A DNA stretch of 64,000 bases from 67-14 sp035502775 (GTDB lineage Bacteria > Actinomycetota > Thermoleophilia > Solirubrobacterales > 70-9). The notes below the pieces were generated by a model. That model saw only the letters and a list, made by a program, of their open reading frames with translations. It was not told the origin of the DNA and searched no databases. A program made the translations under genes and the position numbers. Of this stretch, positions 26,407-34,894 are shown in pieces. Each line of letters opens with the position of its first letter. Within the stretch, counting starts at the first letter, position 1. The stretch spans positions 3,286-67,285 of the forward strand of contig DATJUB010000049.1 of NCBI GenBank assembly GCA_035502775.1, read 5' to 3'.

Positions 26407-27764
26407 AAGGCACGCTCCGCCAGAGGCTGACCATTTCGGTGATCGCGGTGACCGCCGTGATGCTGGCCTTGCTCGTTCTCGGGTTCAACCTGGCCCTGCG
26501 CTCCAGTCTGAGCGACGATGCCGACCGTCTGCTCCAGGCGAGGGCCCAGGCCGCACTGGAGAGCGTCGATGTCGAAGGTGACGAGTTGGACGTGAGCGAG
26601 AACTCCGACGATGGGGCTCCCGACGCGCTCGTCTGGGTGTTCTCCGGGGACAGGGCGATCGAACACCCGCAGGCCGGCGGCAGCCTGGATGCGGTGGCGG
26701 CGGATCTGGCCAAGTCGGGTGAGCGCCAGATCGACGACGAGTCGACCGACACTCGCCTCTACGCGCTGCCCGTGACGGACGACGGATCCAAGGTGGGAAC
26801 GGTGGTCTCGGGAATCTCGATGGAGCCGTATGAGCGCACGGCCAACCGCTCGGCGATCGGCTCGGTGATCCTCGCGCTGATCATGATCGTGCTGATCGGG
26901 CTGACCACCAGGATGGTCGTCAACCGGGCCCTCAGGCCGGTCGCGAAGATGACCGCCGAGGCGGCGGACTGGAGCGAGCACGACCTTGACCGGCGATTCA
27001 ACGAGGGTGTCCCGAACGACGAGCTGAGCCGGCTGGCGGCCACCTTCGACACGATGCTCGACCGCATGGCCTTCATGGTGCGACACGAACGCAACTTCTC
27101 GGCCGAGCTCTCCCACGAGCTGCGAACGCCGCTCGCGGCGATCGCGGCCGAAGCCGAGATCGCGCTGCGCCGGGAACGGGAACCGGGCGAGTACAGGGAC
27201 TCGCTCCGGCGAATATCCGAGCGTTCCGCGGAACTCACCAGGATCCTGGAGACGCTGCTCGACGTGGCCCGCTCCGAGGGCGGGGCGTCCGCAGGGGAAT
27301 CGGTGCTGGCCGGTCCCGAGATCGAACGGGCCCTCACGGCGACCGCCTCCCTCGCCGAAACGTATGGCGTGAGGGTGGCGCCCTTCGTACCGGACACCTC
27401 GCTGGCGGTGCGGGTCGGCCCCGACACATTCGGGCGCATCGTGGCGCCGGTCATCGAGAACGGCCTCACCTACGCCGAGTCCGAACTCGCGGTCGAGACC
27501 CGGAGCGAGGACCGCCTGGTGCGGATCACGGTCACCGACGACGGTCCCGGCTTCGCCGCCGGGGAGGCCGACGACGTGTTCGAGCCGGGAAGGCGCGGCT
27601 CGGCAAAGAGGAATACCGCCTCGCCGCCCGGAACCGGCCTCGGTCTGCCCCTGGCGAGGAGGCTGGCCCGGGCGAACGGGGGAGACGTCGTGCTCGACGA
27701 GGGAGAGGGACGGCGCCCCGGGCGGGTTCACATTCTGCTGCCCGGGGCGGTTGAGCGGCCCTGA
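26403..27764 (+). CDS. HAMP-containing sensor histidine kinase
   Basis: 453 residues. Two membrane helices (about 13-33 and 155-178) flank a ~120-residue acidic sensor. A HAMP-like linker (NRALRPVAKMTAEAADW), a HisKA box (FSAELSHELRTPLAAI) and an HATPase domain (DDGPGF, GTGLGLPLARRLA) follow. It phosphorylates the coupled OmpR-type regulator. Among host genes its sensor has no recognisable ligand-binding family. Confidence 0.95.
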   Translation: MKGTLRQRLTISVIAVTAVMLALLVLGFNLALRSSLSDDADRLLQARAQAALESVDVEGDELDVSENSDDGAPDALVWVFSGDRAIEHPQAGGSLDAVAADLAKSGERQIDDESTDTRLYALPVTDDGSKVGTVVSGISMEPYERTANRSAIGSVILALIMIVLIGLTTRMVVNRALRPVAKMTAEAADWSEHDLDRRFNEGVPNDELSRLAATFDTMLDRMAFMVRHERNFSAELSHELRTPLAAIAAEAEIALRREREPGEYRDSLRRISERSAELTRILETLLDVARSEGGASAGESVLAGPEIERALTATASLAETYGVRVAPFVPDTSLAVRVGPDTFGRIVAPVIENGLTYAESELAVETRSEDRLVRITVTDDGPGFAAGEADDVFEPGRRGSAKRNTASPPGTGLGLPLARRLARANGGDVVLDEGEGRRPGRVHILLPGAVERP

Positions 27765-27772
27765 CCGTTGCC

Positions 27773-28615
27773 TCAGGCCCGGGCGGGCTCGGGCATCACT
27801 TCCGTGTCGATCAGCTCCGGCGGCGTCTGGTCTCGCTTGGTGACGGAAAGGAAGATCACCAGCCCGAGGATCGCGGCCAGGAAGATGAAGCTGGTCCCGG
27901 TCGTTCCCAGACCGAGACCACCGTCCGCGGTCGGCTGTGACATCCAATCCCCGATCGAGGCGCCGAGCGGCCGGGTGAGGATGTACGCGGCCCAGAACGC
28001 GGTGATCGCACCCAGCCTGAACCTGAAATGGGCGAGTGCCACCAGGCCGATCGCCCCGGCGAAGATCAGCACGGACACGAAGAAGCCGAGCCCGTACGCC
28101 TCCGCGACCTGATCGCCCGCCGAGGTGCCTAGGGCGAAGGTGAACAGGATCGCCAGCCAGTAGAACGCCTCCCGCCTGACCGTCACGATCGTGTGAATCG
28201 AGAGGGTCCGTTCAAAGGCATACCAGAGGGCGAACGTGGCGGCGAGAGCCAGCGAGAACACGATGGTGGTCGTCTGGAGGGCGACCCCCATGTTGTCGAC
28301 CAGGTTGTCGGTGATGAGCGTGCCGACGACGCTGATCAGAACGACCGCGGTCCAGTAGATGCCCGGCACGTACCGTCTCGAAGCGAACTGGAATATGAGC
28401 GCGACGATGAGCAGGGCGGTGACGAAATAGGTCGTGTTGGTCAGGCCGAAGCCCAGATCGACATTCATGTAGTCGGCCGCCGTCTCACCGACGGTCGTAC
28501 AGAGGATCTTGATGATCCAGAAATAGAGGGTCACCTCCGGGACCTTGTTGAGCATTCGACGTCCCAGGGATGGGGCCGTCCTTGCGAGGGATGGATCCTG
28601 AGCGAGCGTATTCAT
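27773..28615 (-). CDS. DUF347-repeat membrane protein (COG4705)
   Basis: 280 residues with about eight membrane segments made of repeated units beginning KVPEVTLYFWIIKILCTTVGE, each with a 'T.GET/T..GT.AGD' motif (TLITDNL, ALGTSAGDQVAEAYGLG, PLGASIGDW). This is the COG4705/DUF347 family, found next to two-component systems and implicated in low-pH or Mn handling in some bacteria; no transport reaction is firmly assigned. It converges with the kinase gene across 8 bases. Confidence 0.88.
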   Translation of the reverse strand: MNTLAQDPSLARTAPSLGRRMLNKVPEVTLYFWIIKILCTTVGETAADYMNVDLGFGLTNTTYFVTALLIVALIFQFASRRYVPGIYWTAVVLISVVGTLITDNLVDNMGVALQTTTIVFSLALAATFALWYAFERTLSIHTIVTVRREAFYWLAILFTFALGTSAGDQVAEAYGLGFFVSVLIFAGAIGLVALAHFRFRLGAITAFWAAYILTRPLGASIGDWMSQPTADGGLGLGTTGTSFIFLAAILGLVIFLSVTKRDQTPPELIDTEVMPEPARA

Positions 28616-28680
28616 GGCGCCAGACTCTCCGCCGAAACCTGAACATCTCCTGATCGAAGACGGCTGCCGACCGCCGATCT

Positions 28681-29982
28681 ATGCTGGGTGGCATCGTGAT
28701 ATCCGCCGAGTCACAGAGAACGTACGCGGCACGGACGGCGATTCTCAGCACGATCTTCGCCCTGGGGCTGGCGATCGACTTTCTCGTGGATCGCTCTCCG
28801 GGTGCCCTGATCCCGCTCGGACTGCTCACGCTGGCGATCGTGCTCGTCTGGCTGGCTCTCGTGAGCATCCCGGCGAGGCGGCTGTCCGCCCTGCTCGGCT
28901 CCCTGATCGCGCTTGTCCTCGCGGTCGCCTATGTGGTGCGGTTCGGCGATCCGCTGGGGCAGGTGCTCGTGATCGTCGCGCTGCTGGCGCTCGCATCGGT
29001 GGCGATTCGCCGCGCGTTCAGCGTCGAGGTGCCGCTGCCGTCGGCCGAGGCACCCTCCTCCGCGGTGCTTTTCTACAACCCGAAATCGGGCGGCGGCAAA
29101 GCGGACGAGTTCTCGCTCGCGAAAGAGGCCGAGACCAGGGGAATGCGGGCGGTCGAGCTGTCGCCGGGAGACGACCTGGAACAGCTGGTCAGAGCGGCGG
29201 TGGCGGAGGGTGCGGATGGCCTGGCGATGGCCGGCGGCGATGGTTCGCAGGCGATCGTGGCGAAGATCGCGGCCGAGCTGGACCTGCCCTATGCCTGCGT
29301 GCCGGCCGGGACCCGCAACCATTTCGCGCTCGACCTGGGGGTGGACCGTGAGGACGTGGTCGGGTCCCTGGACGCTTTCGTCGAAGGTGGTGAGCGCCGG
29401 GTGGATCTGGCCGAGGTGAACGGCACGGTGTTCGTCAACAACGTCTCGCTGGGCGTGTACGCGGAGGCCGTTCAGCAGGACTCCTACCGGGACGCGAAGG
29501 TGAGGACGCTGCTGGAAACCGCATCGAAGGTGATGGGTCCGGACGGGGACGGGCCGCGGCTGGAATGGAGGAGTCCGAGCGGCCGCCGGCATCATTCCGG
29601 GGCGGCGATCCTGGTATCCAACAATCGCTATCGGCTCGGTGCCGGTGTGGGTTCGGGAACCCGGCCGACCATCGAGGACGGCCTGCTGGGGATCGTTGTG
29701 CTGGCCGATCCTTCGGCCGGGGGCAGGCGCCTTCGCCGCTTCCAGAAGCCGTGGCGCGAATGGTCAGCCCGCGAGTTCGAGGTCGGCTCCGACGGGCCGG
29801 TGGCGGCGGGAATCGATGGGGAGGCCGCGCAACTGTCACCGCCGCTCACCTTCGGGATTCGTCCGGGCGTGCTGCGGGCACGGATCGCCCGGGGCCATCC
29901 GGGCGCGTCACCTTCGGCGGGGATCCCGGAGGGAGCGGGAGCGGTGCTTCAGGCGCTGATGCGGATCGCGCTCAGGAGCTGA
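28681..29982 (+). CDS. Diacylglycerol/lipid kinase family protein with membrane domain
   Basis: 433 residues. About 110 N-terminal residues form four membrane helices. A DAGK catalytic domain follows, with the nucleotide loop FYNPKSGGGKA, the glycine motif MAGGDGSQAIVA, and VPAGTRNHFALDLG. The family phosphorylates lipids such as diacylglycerol or sphingoid bases. GTG 28696 is an alternative start with GGGTGG five bases before it. The canonical GGDGT is GGDGS here. Its 3' end overlaps msrA by 11 bases, convergent. Confidence 0.9.
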   Translation: MLGGIVISAESQRTYAARTAILSTIFALGLAIDFLVDRSPGALIPLGLLTLAIVLVWLALVSIPARRLSALLGSLIALVLAVAYVVRFGDPLGQVLVIVALLALASVAIRRAFSVEVPLPSAEAPSSAVLFYNPKSGGGKADEFSLAKEAETRGMRAVELSPGDDLEQLVRAAVAEGADGLAMAGGDGSQAIVAKIAAELDLPYACVPAGTRNHFALDLGVDREDVVGSLDAFVEGGERRVDLAEVNGTVFVNNVSLGVYAEAVQQDSYRDAKVRTLLETASKVMGPDGDGPRLEWRSPSGRRHHSGAAILVSNNRYRLGAGVGSGTRPTIEDGLLGIVVLADPSAGGRRLRRFQKPWREWSAREFEVGSDGPVAAGIDGEAAQLSPPLTFGIRPGVLRARIARGHPGASPSAGIPEGAGAVLQALMRIALRS

Positions 29983-30493
29983 GCGAATCGGCCCGCCGCG
30001 GCAGCTTCCAGTTCGGCCGTTCGAAATGGCAGGTGTAGCCGTTGGGAATGCGCTCCAGGTAGTCCTGATGCTCCGGCTCGGCCTCCCAGAAATCGCCGGC
30101 CGGTTCGAGTTCGGTCACGACCTTTCCGGGCCAGAGGCCGGACGCGTCGACGTCGGCGATCGTGTCCTCGGCGACTCGTTTCTGCTCCTCGCTCGTGAAG
30201 TAGATGGCCGACCGGTAGCTGGCGCCGATGTCGTTGCCCTGACGGTCCTTGGTGGTCGGATCGTGGATCTGGAAGAAGAACTCGAGCAGGTCGCGGTAGC
30301 TCGTCTGTGAGGGGTCGAAGATGATCTCGATCGCCTCGGCATGGTTGCCGTGGTTGCGGTAGGTGGCGTTGGGCACTTCGCCGCCGGTGTATCCGACCCT
30401 GGTCGAGATCACGCCCGGACGCCTGCGGATCAGGTCCTGCATGCCCCAGAAACAGCCCCCGGCGAGGATTGCCTTCTCGGTCGTATCGCTCAT
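29972..30493 (-). CDS. msrA: Peptide-methionine (S)-S-oxide reductase MsrA
   Basis: 173 residues. The catalytic motif AILAGGCFWGMQ (Cys14) is present, as are STRVGYTGGEVPNATYRN and the FFFQIHDPTT region that binds the substrate methyl. It repairs oxidised methionine in the cytoplasm using thioredoxin. GAAGGAG lies 8 bases before the ATG. The length is typical of single-domain MsrA without a fused MsrB. Confidence 0.96.
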   Translation of the reverse strand: MSDTTEKAILAGGCFWGMQDLIRRRPGVISTRVGYTGGEVPNATYRNHGNHAEAIEIIFDPSQTSYRDLLEFFFQIHDPTTKDRQGNDIGASYRSAIYFTSEEQKRVAEDTIADVDASGLWPGKVVTELEPAGDFWEAEPEHQDYLERIPNGYTCHFERPNWKLPRRADSLSS

Positions 30494-30648
30494 TCGTCCG
30501 CTCCTTCGTGAGACCCGTCGAGTTTGCCTGTAAGTACACGGTAGCGGCTCGAATCATCGGGCCGGGAGGATTGTTTATGGTGATGCCGTTCCGGGAGAAA
30601 ACTCAGGGGGTAGTTGTGAAGGGAATCACGTTCGGGGAGAGTCGAATC

Positions 30649-32373
30649 ATGCGTCTGGCGCTGCTTTGCGGCCTGGTGTGGATGCTCGTGCACGCATCGA
30701 TGGCCTCACGGTCGGATGCGGCTGAAATGGAGACGCCCTTCTCCGAGATCGTGTACTCGAACGCCGGGCGCATCGCGGTGTCGAACGGGGATGGCGGCGA
30801 GCGGCGCCTGCTCACGAACCGGGGGAAGTTCCCGGCGGACGCGCGGGACGCCGCGCCGGAGTTTTCACCCAACGGATCCAGGATCGTGTTCGTCAGGTCC
30901 GCCACGCCCGATGTCCCCGGTGGCAAGGACCTGATGCTGATGGACCGCGACGGGGGAGATCTTCACTCGATCCTCCGGTACGGCGGGGATCCGGACCTGG
31001 GGGAGCCTTCCGTGCGCGATCCCAGCTGGTCACCGGACGGGAACTCGATCTACTTCATCGAGTATGCGGACGGCCGGCAGTCGGTCAAGCGGCTGCGACT
31101 CGACGGATCCGGGACGAGCACCGTCTTCGAGAACAGGTATGAGCCGCTCGGCATCACCGATGTGGACCCTTCGCCCGACGGCGAACGGCTGATCGTCGGT
31201 CTGGAGGGGTGGAGGAGAAGCAACGGCAAGCAGTTCTCGCGGACCTATTCGGTCGATATCGGGACCGGGCAGGCATCTCTGCTCGCCAGGGAGGCATCCT
31301 TCGGCGACTGGTCGCCCGATGGTTCGCGGATCGTGTTCGACCGGAGGCGGGAACCGGCCGACGCTCTCTGCTGGCAGGGACGCTGCTCGTCCATATCCGA
31401 GCTTTTCGTCATGAACTCGGATGGATCCGGCGCACGGCGGCTCATCCGGGGCAAGCGATCGTGGCGGGCGACGGCCGCCCGCTGGTCCCCGGACGGGTCA
31501 AGGATCTCCTTCACCTCCGGCCGGAACGGCGCCAGTGAGATCTACACGGTGAAACCGGACGGGTCATGTGCCGCATTCCTCACGAACGGTTCACCGGAGA
31601 GCTATCAGGGATCCTGGAATCCGGCCGGGACCGGTCCGGCCGGACGCGCGGGCTGTGGCGAAGCCGATGCCCGCCCGCTGATCGAGTATCCGGCCCGGAA
31701 TCTCGGCGGGATATTCGGACAGCCCCACATGTGGCTCGGAGAGCGATATCTGGGCAACGCGACCAGTGGGGGACAGGATCCCGACCCCGAGTGGGAAGTG
31801 ATCCCCGGGCTGGATGACTACATCTTCTACCAGGAGTGTCTGAGCTTCGAGCCGGCGAACTGCGAGTACGGCGTGAACGTGATCACCGAACCGGTCTGTC
31901 GAGCGTTGCCGAGGGTGTTCCCTCTCTGGAATCAGGTTGTGTACAAGGGCATGGTCAGCCGTCGTGGCGCCCTCGTGCTCTTCACCGGCTGGAAAGGCGA
32001 GAAGGGGGTGGCCGAGGCACAGGTGCTGAGCGGCGGCCGATCGATAGTTCTGGGTTCCGATGGCCCGAGCAGCTGGCACAACGAGTTTCCCCGCCGCCGG
32101 TTCCTGCGCATGGTCGATCGTCTGCGGCCGGTATGGCAGACATCCGGCGCAGACGGAAGGCTGCCGCGGGCGGAGTTGGCACCGAAGATGCTGAACATGT
32201 TCCGCAAGGTACTGCGGCTCCGCCGGCACAACTCTTTCGAGGCCACGGCACGGAAAGCGGGGATGTCCAGGCAGACACTGCGGTACCAGCTGGCTACCGC
32301 CGAAGATATTCGGAGGCTCGGACCGGTCGGCGCCGCGAAGGGCTGCGTTCCGAAGCGCGGCTCAGTGGGCTAG
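30649..32373 (+). CDS. Secreted TolB-like beta-propeller protein with HTH-like tail
   Basis: 574 residues from ATG 30649 (GGGGAGA eight bases before it; a GTG at 30616 is possible). The signal peptide runs to about residue 25. At least five PD40/TolB blades carry the signatures PEFSPNGSRIVFV, PSWSPDGNSIYFI, GDWSPDGSRIVFD and ARWSPDGSRISF. After the propeller there is a unique ~180-residue region with several cysteines. Residues ~530-552 (FEATARKAGMSRQTLRYQL) look like a Fis-type helix-turn-helix, odd for an exported protein. It converges with the GGDEF gene with a 4-base overlap. Confidence 0.82.
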   Translation: MRLALLCGLVWMLVHASMASRSDAAEMETPFSEIVYSNAGRIAVSNGDGGERRLLTNRGKFPADARDAAPEFSPNGSRIVFVRSATPDVPGGKDLMLMDRDGGDLHSILRYGGDPDLGEPSVRDPSWSPDGNSIYFIEYADGRQSVKRLRLDGSGTSTVFENRYEPLGITDVDPSPDGERLIVGLEGWRRSNGKQFSRTYSVDIGTGQASLLAREASFGDWSPDGSRIVFDRRREPADALCWQGRCSSISELFVMNSDGSGARRLIRGKRSWRATAARWSPDGSRISFTSGRNGASEIYTVKPDGSCAAFLTNGSPESYQGSWNPAGTGPAGRAGCGEADARPLIEYPARNLGGIFGQPHMWLGERYLGNATSGGQDPDPEWEVIPGLDDYIFYQECLSFEPANCEYGVNVITEPVCRALPRVFPLWNQVVYKGMVSRRGALVLFTGWKGEKGVAEAQVLSGGRSIVLGSDGPSSWHNEFPRRRFLRMVDRLRPVWQTSGADGRLPRAELAPKMLNMFRKVLRLRRHNSFEATARKAGMSRQTLRYQLATAEDIRRLGPVGAAKGCVPKRGSVG

Positions 32374-33632
32374 GGCCGCCGTTCCCGCGAGCGTTTCGCC
32401 TCGTACATCGAACGATCGGCCGCGGAGAGGACTTCGTCCATGCTGCCGGTCGACGCATCGATCAGGGCCGAGCCGATGCTGGCCCTGCAGCTGATCGCGC
32501 GGCCCTCGGGTTCGAAGCGCAGGCTGTCGAAGTGCGCGGTCAGCTCGGCCACCAGGTTTTCGGCCCGGCGGGCGTCGGCTCCGAGCAGGATCACCGTGAA
32601 CTCGTCGCCGCCCAGCCTGGCGACCAGGTCGGTCGATCGGATCCGTGCGGTGATCTGGCGCCCGACGAAATTGAGCAGGTCGTCCCCGGTCGAGTGACCA
32701 TGGGTGTCGTTCACCGACTTGAAGTCGTCGAGGTCGATCATCAGGAGGGCGGCGGTCTCCCCGTAGCGGCGGGATCGTTCGATCTGATCCTCGAGGGTGC
32801 GGTCGAAACGGCGGCGGTTGGCGAGGCCGGTCAGCGGGTCCTCGCCGGCCACGCGCCGCAGTTCGAGCTCGAGTTCCCTTCGCTCGGAGATGTCCTGGAT
32901 CTGGGCGATCAGGTGGAGGGGACGATCCTCGCCGTCCCGGACGACCGAGGTGGCGATCATCGCCCAGATTTCCCGTTGATCCTTGCCGTGGATGCGTTTC
33001 TCGGCCGTGTAGGTGTTCAGTTCACCGGAGATCAGCCGGTTGGTCATGCCGAGATCGCGTTCGTGATCCTCCGTGGGAATCATGTCCTGGAAGCGAAGCT
33101 GCGCGATCTCTTCCGGCGTGTATCCGGTGATCCGGTTGAAGGCGGGGTTGACCCGGACCAGGGTGCCGTCCAGCGCGACCATCGCCATGCCGATCGGCGC
33201 CTTGGTGAACGCCGCTTCGAAGGAGCCGGTCAAGACGCGCAGCTCCTGCTCGGCGATCATGCGTTCCGCCACGTCCTGCGAGGCGAGCGTACCGCCGATC
33301 ACGGCGCCGTCCGACCTGAGCGGATCGACGTCGAGCCAATGCAGGCAGTCCCCGTCCGAAAACGGCATCTGGAAGGAGCTGCGGACACCGTTCAGCGCCC
33401 CCTTGAGGGCGGCTTCGAGCTTGCCCCACATGGAGGGAGGCAACGCGTCGGCCAGCGGACGGCCGATCATCGCTTCGGGATCGACGTCAACGGAGTGGGG
33501 AGGATCCCCTTCACAGGAGATCACCCGAAGATCGGTGTCATAGACCAGCACCGAAAGGCCGGGAAGGGTGCCGGAAGCCCCCGAATGCCAGGCCTGAAGC
33601 GGATCCAGCGAGTCTTTGAGCCTGGAGGACAT
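32370..33632 (-). CDS. PAS-PAS-GGDEF diguanylate cyclase
   Basis: 420 residues. There are two PAS domains (about 25-125 and 135-255; the second has the PAC end HLIAQIQDISERRELE), then a GGDEF domain with intact active site RLGGDEFTV and the inhibitory I-site RSTD five residues upstream. It should make cyclic di-GMP from two GTP and be product-inhibited. No membrane segment is seen, so it is a cytoplasmic sensor. No EAL domain is nearby. It marks the left edge of the low-GC island. Confidence 0.95.
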   Translation of the reverse strand: MSSRLKDSLDPLQAWHSGASGTLPGLSVLVYDTDLRVISCEGDPPHSVDVDPEAMIGRPLADALPPSMWGKLEAALKGALNGVRSSFQMPFSDGDCLHWLDVDPLRSDGAVIGGTLASQDVAERMIAEQELRVLTGSFEAAFTKAPIGMAMVALDGTLVRVNPAFNRITGYTPEEIAQLRFQDMIPTEDHERDLGMTNRLISGELNTYTAEKRIHGKDQREIWAMIATSVVRDGEDRPLHLIAQIQDISERRELELELRRVAGEDPLTGLANRRRFDRTLEDQIERSRRYGETAALLMIDLDDFKSVNDTHGHSTGDDLLNFVGRQITARIRSTDLVARLGGDEFTVILLGADARRAENLVAELTAHFDSLRFEPEGRAISCRASIGSALIDASTGSMDEVLSAADRSMYEAKRSRERRP

Positions 33633-33770
33633 GGCCCCAAGCTAGCACCGGCAGGGTCGGTGGAACGTGAGTTTCGTACTGGAATCGGAAAGCCCGTGCT
33701 GCGTTCCGGGCGGCTGGTCTCGGACCGATCCGTATCCTGTCCAAAGTTGAAATCGAATACGGGGGACAGC

Positions 33771-33938
33771 TTGAAAGAGTCGAGTTGCGGAGTTCAGTCG
33801 GTCTTGCCGACGGTAGGTGCGTTGTGTCTTGTCGTTGCCCTTGCCGTGATGATGATCGGCCTCACCGGAAACGCATCCGCCGGCACCGTCGAGGGGTGCT
33901 GTGACGAACTCGTCTCTCGTGCAGCTTCCTTCAAGTAA
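33771..33938 (+). CDS. Candidate small secreted peptide precursor
   Basis: 55 residues from TTG 33771 with GGGGGA four bases before it. A hydrophobic stretch (TVGALCLVVALAVMMIGL) ends in NASAG, a good signal-peptidase site, leaving a mature peptide of about 18 residues with an adjacent Cys pair (VEGCCDELV). It could be a secreted peptide or the 5' stump of a larger broken secreted gene. Confidence 0.4.
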   Translation: MKESSCGVQSVLPTVGALCLVVALAVMMIGLTGNASAGTVEGCCDELVSRAASFK

Positions 33939-34107
33939 CAACCTGCAGGAAACTCCAAAACACGAGATGGCGCGAAGTCTCGTTGCAATGCATTGTGAAA
34001 CGTCACTGAAATGACAATTTGTGCGTCACGACGTGTCACTCGACTCGTACCATGGAGGTGGGGAGTTACATTTCTCCTGCGAGTCCCATCAAGAACTACG
34101 GATCAAG
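33939..34107. other. Gene-poor AT-richer stretch
   Basis: I see no convincing gene here. Short open frames exist on both strands, but none has a ribosome site with protein-like composition. It lies between the small peptide and the NTPase remnant and is visibly lower in GC than the host genome. Confidence 0.5.
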
Positions 34108-34286
34108 TCAGAAGACAGTTCGATCGTCGCCGAGTTCTCGTTCGACAAGCTTCACGATGGAGGCTTTCCCAGAACCCCATCGTCCTGTCAGTCCAACAAC
34201 GAATCCTCGCGCGAGCCTGCGGACCGCGCACAAACCGCGAGCTCTCTGACGAGCTCGGAACGATCCGGCAGATCGTGCTCCTCCAT
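34108..34286 (-). pseudogene. Remnant of a KAP-type P-loop NTPase gene
   Basis: From ATG 34286 (GAGAGGG five bases upstream) the frame reads HDLPDRSELVRELAVCARSAG and stops early. One base off, the neighbouring frame continues VVGLTGRWGSGKASIVKL, an entry into a P-loop NTPase domain like the KAP family, then RELGDDRTVF and a stop. So a single-base shift breaks the gene, the Walker A motif has Ala where Ser/Thr is needed, and the rest of the ATPase is missing. KAP NTPases are often membrane-linked and found in defence islands. Assignment to KAP rather than another P-loop family is tentative. Confidence 0.6.
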
Positions 34287-34309
34287 GTGGCCCTCTCCAG
34301 AGGATCTTG

Positions 34310-34609
34310 TCAGGGAAGCCTGATCACGCTCGCTTGGCTACTCCCGGAGTCTTCGTCCACAAAGCATCCGTTGTAGGCCCAAGCCAATCCGCCGCCGACA
34401 ATCAGGATGCACACAAAAACGTAGGCTCGTGTACGCCAATCCCTTCTCCGGGGTCCAATTTGGCGATCGCCGAGTTCGCTCCGAGGCTTGGATTCGTCGG
34501 ACCAGGTATCGCCGTCCCACAGCCTTGCTCTCGTCGGATCATTTGGATCCTCTTTCCATCCAACCTCGCGATTTGCCGGTTCAGGTGGGTGTTCGCTTCC
34601 TGGTGAGAT
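34310..34609 (-). CDS. DUF2510-like small membrane protein, apparent AUC start
   Basis: An open frame of 99 residues has the WDG-type DUF2510 signature DPNDPTRARLWDGDTW (about residues 21-36), then one membrane helix (AYVFVCILIVGGGLAWAY, about 59-76). It has no ATG, GTG or TTG between the upstream in-frame stop and this motif. A perfect AGGAGG (34613-34619) lies four bases before an ATC at 34607-34609. Either the gene starts on AUC, its start has mutated, or the base is misread. It is followed 23 bases later by the NTPase remnant, so the two probably formed one operon. Confidence 0.55.
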   Translation of the reverse strand: MSPGSEHPPEPANREVGWKEDPNDPTRARLWDGDTWSDESKPRSELGDRQIGPRRRDWRTRAYVFVCILIVGGGLAWAYNGCFVDEDSGSSQASVIRLP

Positions 34610-34722
34610 GGGGCCTCCTGGTTGAAACTGAGTGGATTTTTTCTACGGGCCTTCGAGCGGCAAGATCCTCGCGGGATCCTTGGATGGAGTTAGTGACCTT
34701 CCGACGGTCCAAAGCGAGAAGG

Positions 34723-34753
34723 GAGTGAACCAGACAACTTGTCTGGTTCACTC
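34723..34753. terminator. 31-nt near-perfect palindrome (strong hairpin)
   Basis: GAGTGAACCAGACAA, a single C, then TTGTCTGGTTCACTC: 15 bp of exact inverted repeat. It lies 140 bases past the stop of the minus-strand secreted protein and upstream of the DUF2510-like gene, so it probably ends transcription of the former. A T-rich stretch follows on the minus strand. Confidence 0.75.
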
Positions 34754-34894
34754 TTGCTCGATCCTCTCGTTCAGCCAGATGACCCGTCTGTACTGATGAG
34801 ATCAGTCGGCCCGACCACTAGCTTTATCCACGGGTAGTAGTTCTTGTAGGTACCCACGACTGGAAGTTCGGTCGAGACATGGCGTTTGCTGCGA

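Noticed and set aside
28711..29595. A long minus-strand frame under the lipid kinase gene
   Set aside because: It is rich in Gln, His and Arg as antisense of a high-GC gene; no domain or start signal supports it.
31836..33938. A 700-codon plus-strand frame over the beta-propeller 3' end and antisense to the GGDEF gene
   Set aside because: It crosses two real genes and has shadow-like composition. Only its last ~55 codons, with their own ribosome site, are considered separately.
33794..34039. An 81-codon minus-strand frame opposite the small peptide
   Set aside because: It has no start signal and no recognisable pattern.
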